From Chthonomonadia bacterium (lineage in GTDB: Bacteria; Armatimonadota; HRBIN16), in the NCBI GenBank assembly GCA_013314755.1, contig JABUFA010000015.1:20898-84897 (forward strand): a stretch of 64,000 bases of DNA. The letters run 5' to 3'. Position 1 is the stretch's first letter. The number at the start of each line of letters is the position of its first letter. Positions 63,708 through 64,000 of the stretch are shown piece after piece. The notes beneath the pieces are model-generated. The model made no database searches. It was given only the letters and a program-made list of their open reading frames with translations, and was not told the origin of the DNA. Made by a program: the position numbers and the translations under genes.

Positions 63708-64000
<293 letters not shown>

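Overview
The window reads as a chromosomal segment of a moderately GC-rich, rod-shaped, diderm bacterium. A TonB-dependent receptor and a YfiR-type periplasmic protein imply an outer membrane. MreB/C/D, MurA, an AMIN/amidase_3 hydrolase, an SLH-domain protein and a PEP-CTERM protein fill out an envelope-rich gene set. SLH domains plus TonB receptors, bacterial HerA-NurA and abundant short palindromic intergenic repeats would suit Armatimonadota or a related diderm lineage, but that placement is inference. No rRNA, tRNA or CRISPR array was seen.

Layout. 1-320: 5' part of a phage-type terminase large subunit, then a repeat-filled gap. 0.7-4 kb: methyltransferase, GerMN protein, cell-wall amidase, CutA. 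4.2-17.4 kb: a minus-strand Rhs locus. It has one large Rhs gene with a broken N-terminus, followed by an array of displaced Rhs 3' ends, each followed by an unrelated small gene (candidate immunity or accessory gene). Five reading-frame interruptions fall in this block; I noticed none elsewhere. 17.7-25.3 kb: an oligogalacturonate-lyase-like propeller, an aldo/keto reductase, a MntA/HepT-type pair, a NurA-HerA operon and a HpcH-type aldolase. 25.9-29.6 kb: PEP-CTERM protein, then murA-mreB-SLH. 29.8-36.4 kb: an apparent signalling operon of TonB receptor, YfiR, hybrid histidine kinase and REC-PAS-GGDEF protein. 36.4-42.7 kb: two tandem Gfo/Idh/MocA oxidoreductases and a BMP-type ABC importer without its binding protein. 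42.7-51.8 kb: purM, lepA, a small DUF4258-like/DUF2283 pair, trxB, a lipoprotein and a 1368-residue secreted WD40 protein with recent internal duplications. 52.1-64 kb: glutamate dehydrogenase, mreD, mreC, then a three-gene block (DUF499 ATPase, DUF1156 DNA methyltransferase, SNF2 helicase with DUF3883-like C-terminus), then the 3' end of a second mreB.

The most interesting structures are (1) the helicase/methyltransferase/ATPase cassette, which looks inserted between mreB and mreCD and has the gene content of a restriction-like phage-defence system; (2) the Rhs tip-cassette array; (3) the NurA-HerA operon next to a HEPN/MNT module; and (4) the YfiR operon, in which the usual YfiN cyclase seems replaced by a hybrid kinase plus a separate GGDEF response regulator. 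All functional statements come from motifs read by eye, without database searches.
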